From Actinacidiphila rubida (GTDB taxonomy: Bacteria; Actinomycetota; Actinomycetes; Streptomycetales; Streptomycetaceae), in assembly GCF_900110255.1 (NCBI RefSeq), contig NZ_FODD01000053.1, positions 1 to 43,508 on the forward strand: 43,508 nucleotides of DNA. The letters run 5' to 3'. The position numbers were made by a program, and so were the translations under genes. Of the stretch, positions 41,548-43,508 are shown one piece after another. Under the pieces are notes generated by a model. It was not told where the DNA came from. It saw nothing but the letters and a program-made list of their open reading frames with translations, and made no database searches. How positions within the stretch are numbered: the first letter of the stretch is position 1; each line of letters opens with the position of its first letter.

Positions 41548-42996
41548 TCAGCTGCCGTCGCCGGACTTGCGCGCGTGCAGCTGGCGGGCGGCCTCGGCGA
41601 CCGAACCGGACAGCGACGGGTACACGGTGAACGCGTTGGCGATCTGCTCCACCGTCAGGCTGTTGTCGACCGCGATCGAGATCGGGTGGATCAGCTCGCT
41701 CGCCTTGGGCGCGACGACGACGCCGCCGACCACGATGCCGGTGCCGGGTCGGCAGAACAACTTGACGAAGCCGTCCCTGATGCCCTGCATCTTCGCCCGC
41801 GGGTTCCGCAGCAGCGGCAGCTTCACCACGTTCGCCGCCATCCGGTTCGCGTCGACGTCGGCCTGCGTGTAGCCGACCGTGGCGATCTCGGGGTCGGTGA
41901 AGACGTTCGAGGAGACCGTCTTGAGGTTCAGCGGCGCCACCGCGTCGCCCAGGAAGTGGTACATCGCGATGCGGCCCTGCATGGCCGCGACCGACGCCAG
42001 CGCGAAGACGCCGGTGACGTCGCCCGCCGCGTAGACGCCGGGGGCGCTGGTGCGCGACACCTTGTCGGTCTTGATGTGGCCGGACTCGGTGAGCCGGACG
42101 CCCGCCCCCTCCAGACCCATCCCCGCGGTGTTGGGGATCGCGCCGACCGCCATCAGGCAGTGCGAGCCGGTGATCACCCGGCCGTCGGCGAGGGTGACCT
42201 CGACCCGGTCGCCGACGCGCTTGACGGACTGGGCGCGGGAGCGGGCCATGACGTTCATGCCGCGGCGCCGGAAGACGTCCTCCAGCACGGCCGCCGCGTC
42301 GGGGTCCTCGCCGGGCAGCACCCGGTCGCGCGAGGAGACCAGCGTGACGGTGGAGCCCAGCGCCTGGTAGGCGCCGGCGAACTCGGCGCCGGTGACGCCG
42401 GAGCCGACGACGATGAGCTCCTCGGGCAGCTCCTCCAGGTCGTACACCTGCGTCCAGTTCAGGATGCGCTCGCCGTCGGGCAGCGCGTCCTCCAGCTCGC
42501 GCGGGCGGCCGCCGGTGGCGATCAGCACCGCGTCCGCGGCGATCCGCTCCTCGGTGCCGTCCGGGCACTCGACGACCACGGTGCGGGTGCCCTCCGCGGT
42601 CTGGCAGCCCTCCAGCCGGCCGCGGCCGCGCACCACGCGGCCGCCGGCGCGGGTCACCGACGCGGTGATGTCGTGCGACTGCGCGAGGGCCAGGCGCTTC
42701 ACCCGCCGGTTCACCTTGCCCAGGTCCACCCCGACGACCCGGGCGGACTTCTCCAGGGCCGGGGTGTCGTCGGCGACGATGATGCCGAGTTCCTCGTACG
42801 ACGAGTCGAAGGTCGTCATCACCTCCGCGGTGGCGATGAGGGTCTTGGACGGCACGCAGTCGGTCAGCACCGACGCCCCGCCCAGGCCGTCGCGGTCCAC
42901 GACGGTCACCTCCGCGCCGAGCTGCGCCGCAACGAGCGCCGCTTCGTAGCCGCCGGGTCCGCCACCGATGATCACGATCCGAGTCACGCCCCCCAT
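41548..42996 (-). CDS. lpdA: NAD(P)H-quinone reductase-type flavoprotein disulphide reductase (LpdA)
   Basis: This 482-aa FAD enzyme has the dihydrolipoamide-dehydrogenase fold: the FAD motif GGGPGGYEAALVAAQLG, the NAD motif VVGSGVTGAEFAGAYQALG, the second FAD motif GVYAAGDVTG and a C-terminal dimer domain. The redox centre reads GGASVLTDCVPSK: only C47 remains and position 42 is Ser, so the usual CxxxxC disulphide cannot form. The C-terminal His-Glu pair is also missing (VYPSLSGSVAEAAR). This matches mycobacterial LpdA (Rv3303c), a quinone reductase that cannot reduce lipoamide. The ATG at 42996 follows GGGACA; GTG at 42987 is possible. Annotation as E3 of pyruvate dehydrogenase would be wrong. 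Confidence 0.9.
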   Translation of the reverse strand: MGGVTRIVIIGGGPGGYEAALVAAQLGAEVTVVDRDGLGGASVLTDCVPSKTLIATAEVMTTFDSSYEELGIIVADDTPALEKSARVVGVDLGKVNRRVKRLALAQSHDITASVTRAGGRVVRGRGRLEGCQTAEGTRTVVVECPDGTEERIAADAVLIATGGRPRELEDALPDGERILNWTQVYDLEELPEELIVVGSGVTGAEFAGAYQALGSTVTLVSSRDRVLPGEDPDAAAVLEDVFRRRGMNVMARSRAQSVKRVGDRVEVTLADGRVITGSHCLMAVGAIPNTAGMGLEGAGVRLTESGHIKTDKVSRTSAPGVYAAGDVTGVFALASVAAMQGRIAMYHFLGDAVAPLNLKTVSSNVFTDPEIATVGYTQADVDANRMAANVVKLPLLRNPRAKMQGIRDGFVKLFCRPGTGIVVGGVVVAPKASELIHPISIAVDNSLTVEQIANAFTVYPSLSGSVAEAARQLHARKSGDGS

Positions 42997-43508
42997 TGTC
43001 CCGCACGCGCCAAGTGATCCGCGACGGGGGCAACGCGCCGGTCAAAGGGTGACCGACCACGACGTTCGGGGTGCCCCCGGGCGGGCCGCACTCCCCGCTG
43101 CCCACCGGGCCCTACCTCCGGCCTCCGGCCCTGCCCGGCGCTCCCCCCGCGCCCCTCGCGGTGCGTCGCCGTCCCACGGTTCGCCGTGGTCCCTCGCGCT
43201 GGGGGCACCTCCCGGCCGAAGGCTGGGGGACCTCGCGCCCCTGGCGGTGCAGGTTCGTGGGTGGGGTCAGGGGCCACTCCGGGAGTGTCTCCTCGAGCTT
43301 TGCATGGCGGCTTTTTCCGTCAGGGTGCCCGGGGCCTTGCAAAGCTCTGCGGGGACACACCCGGATCGTCCCCTTCCGGCCGGCCCCCGTCTGCGGGAGG
43401 ACGTTGGCTGTGTCCATGTCCCCCGCCGCACGGTGGATCAGCGGGAGGGGGTGGGGAGGAAGTGCTCCCCGCAGAGAAATGTGCGCGGCCCCCGGGTGCC
43501 GATACGTA
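42997..43508. other. Non-coding repeat-rich end of the window
   Basis: I see no credible gene. A dispersed element at 43194-43242 matches, inverted, the one at 21074-21122, and a GGGGCGCGAGG-type block flanks it. An imperfect inverted repeat pairs 43285-43304 with 43338-43358 (GAGCTTTGCA / TGCAAAGCTC core, GTGTC / GACAC outer bases) around a loop containing CTTTTTCC. Confidence 0.6.

Noticed and set aside
41548..42996. E3 component of pyruvate dehydrogenase
   Set aside because: The redox-active CxxxxC pair and the C-terminal His-Glu dyad are missing.
43112..43417. 101-codon minus-strand open frame at the window end
   Set aside because: It runs through a dispersed repeat element, has poor codon bias and no recognisable features.
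1..43508. Terminal similarity of the window (GCACATTTC near both ends, inverted)
   Set aside because: Only nine bases match, which is expected by chance; there is no sign of a circular or terminal-repeat element.

Overview
The window is chromosomal DNA from an actinomycete, almost certainly Streptomyces or a close relative. The evidence is very high GC with near-total G/C at third codon positions, mycothiol S-conjugate amidase (Mca), a PccB/PccE/AccA2 acyl-CoA carboxylase set with its small epsilon subunit, a short-form xylose isomerase, an LAXTG-type sortase substrate and a Cys-Ser-Gly type histidine ammonia-lyase. Gene order from lpdA through accA2, pccE, pccB, birA and cya to the GGDEF gene and hutH resembles, from memory, the core region around SCO4919-SCO4967 of S. 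coelicolor. No insertion sequence, integrase, phage gene, tRNA, rRNA or CRISPR array was seen.

Layout. 1-457: tandem repeats. 458-3958: a large STAND (NB-ARC) ATPase with TPRs and a Gly/Ala-rich hydrophobic segment. 4070-6600: a small membrane protein, mca, a DUF4307 protein and greA. 6760-8645: a DrrAB-like ABC exporter behind a palindromic operator. 8853-11847: threonine dehydratase, a MarR regulator, and a sigma-like protein translationally coupled to a small membrane protein. 11920-17002: cystathionine gamma-synthase, a GT87-type membrane glycosyltransferase and a secreted GH87 (alpha-1,3-glucanase type) beta-helix enzyme. 17278-22526: a PAP2-family membrane protein, then a xylose cluster (xylA divergent from xylB, followed by a ROK regulator). 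22576-25018: a lipoprotein L,D-transpeptidase, an acidic-tailed protein and a mini sortase substrate. 25099-31912: minus-strand genes for hutH, a GAF-GGDEF protein, an enoyl-CoA hydratase, a class III adenylate cyclase and biotin-protein ligase. 32081-37789: pccB, pccE, a 44-aa membrane protein, maf, a convergent four-helix membrane protein and accA2. 37904-40097: an EmrB/QacA-type MFS exporter divergent from its TetR regulator. 40386-42996: a DeoR regulator and LpdA. 42997-43508: repeat-rich non-coding DNA.

How the genes work together. BirA would biotinylate AccA2, which works with PccB and PccE to make methylmalonyl-CoA (and possibly malonyl-CoA). Cya and the GGDEF protein would make cAMP and c-di-GMP. 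XylA and XylB convert xylose to xylulose-5-phosphate, probably under the ROK repressor. HutH and threonine dehydratase are amino-acid lyases. Most convergent gene pairs are separated by strong GC-rich inverted repeats that look like bidirectional terminators.

I see no multi-gene defence or mobile system. The best candidates for something undescribed are the STAND ATPase with its membrane-like N-terminal segment, the coupled sigma-like/membrane-protein pair, the mini LADTG surface protein, and several unassigned palindromic operators. All functions are inferred by reading motifs; no database search was possible.
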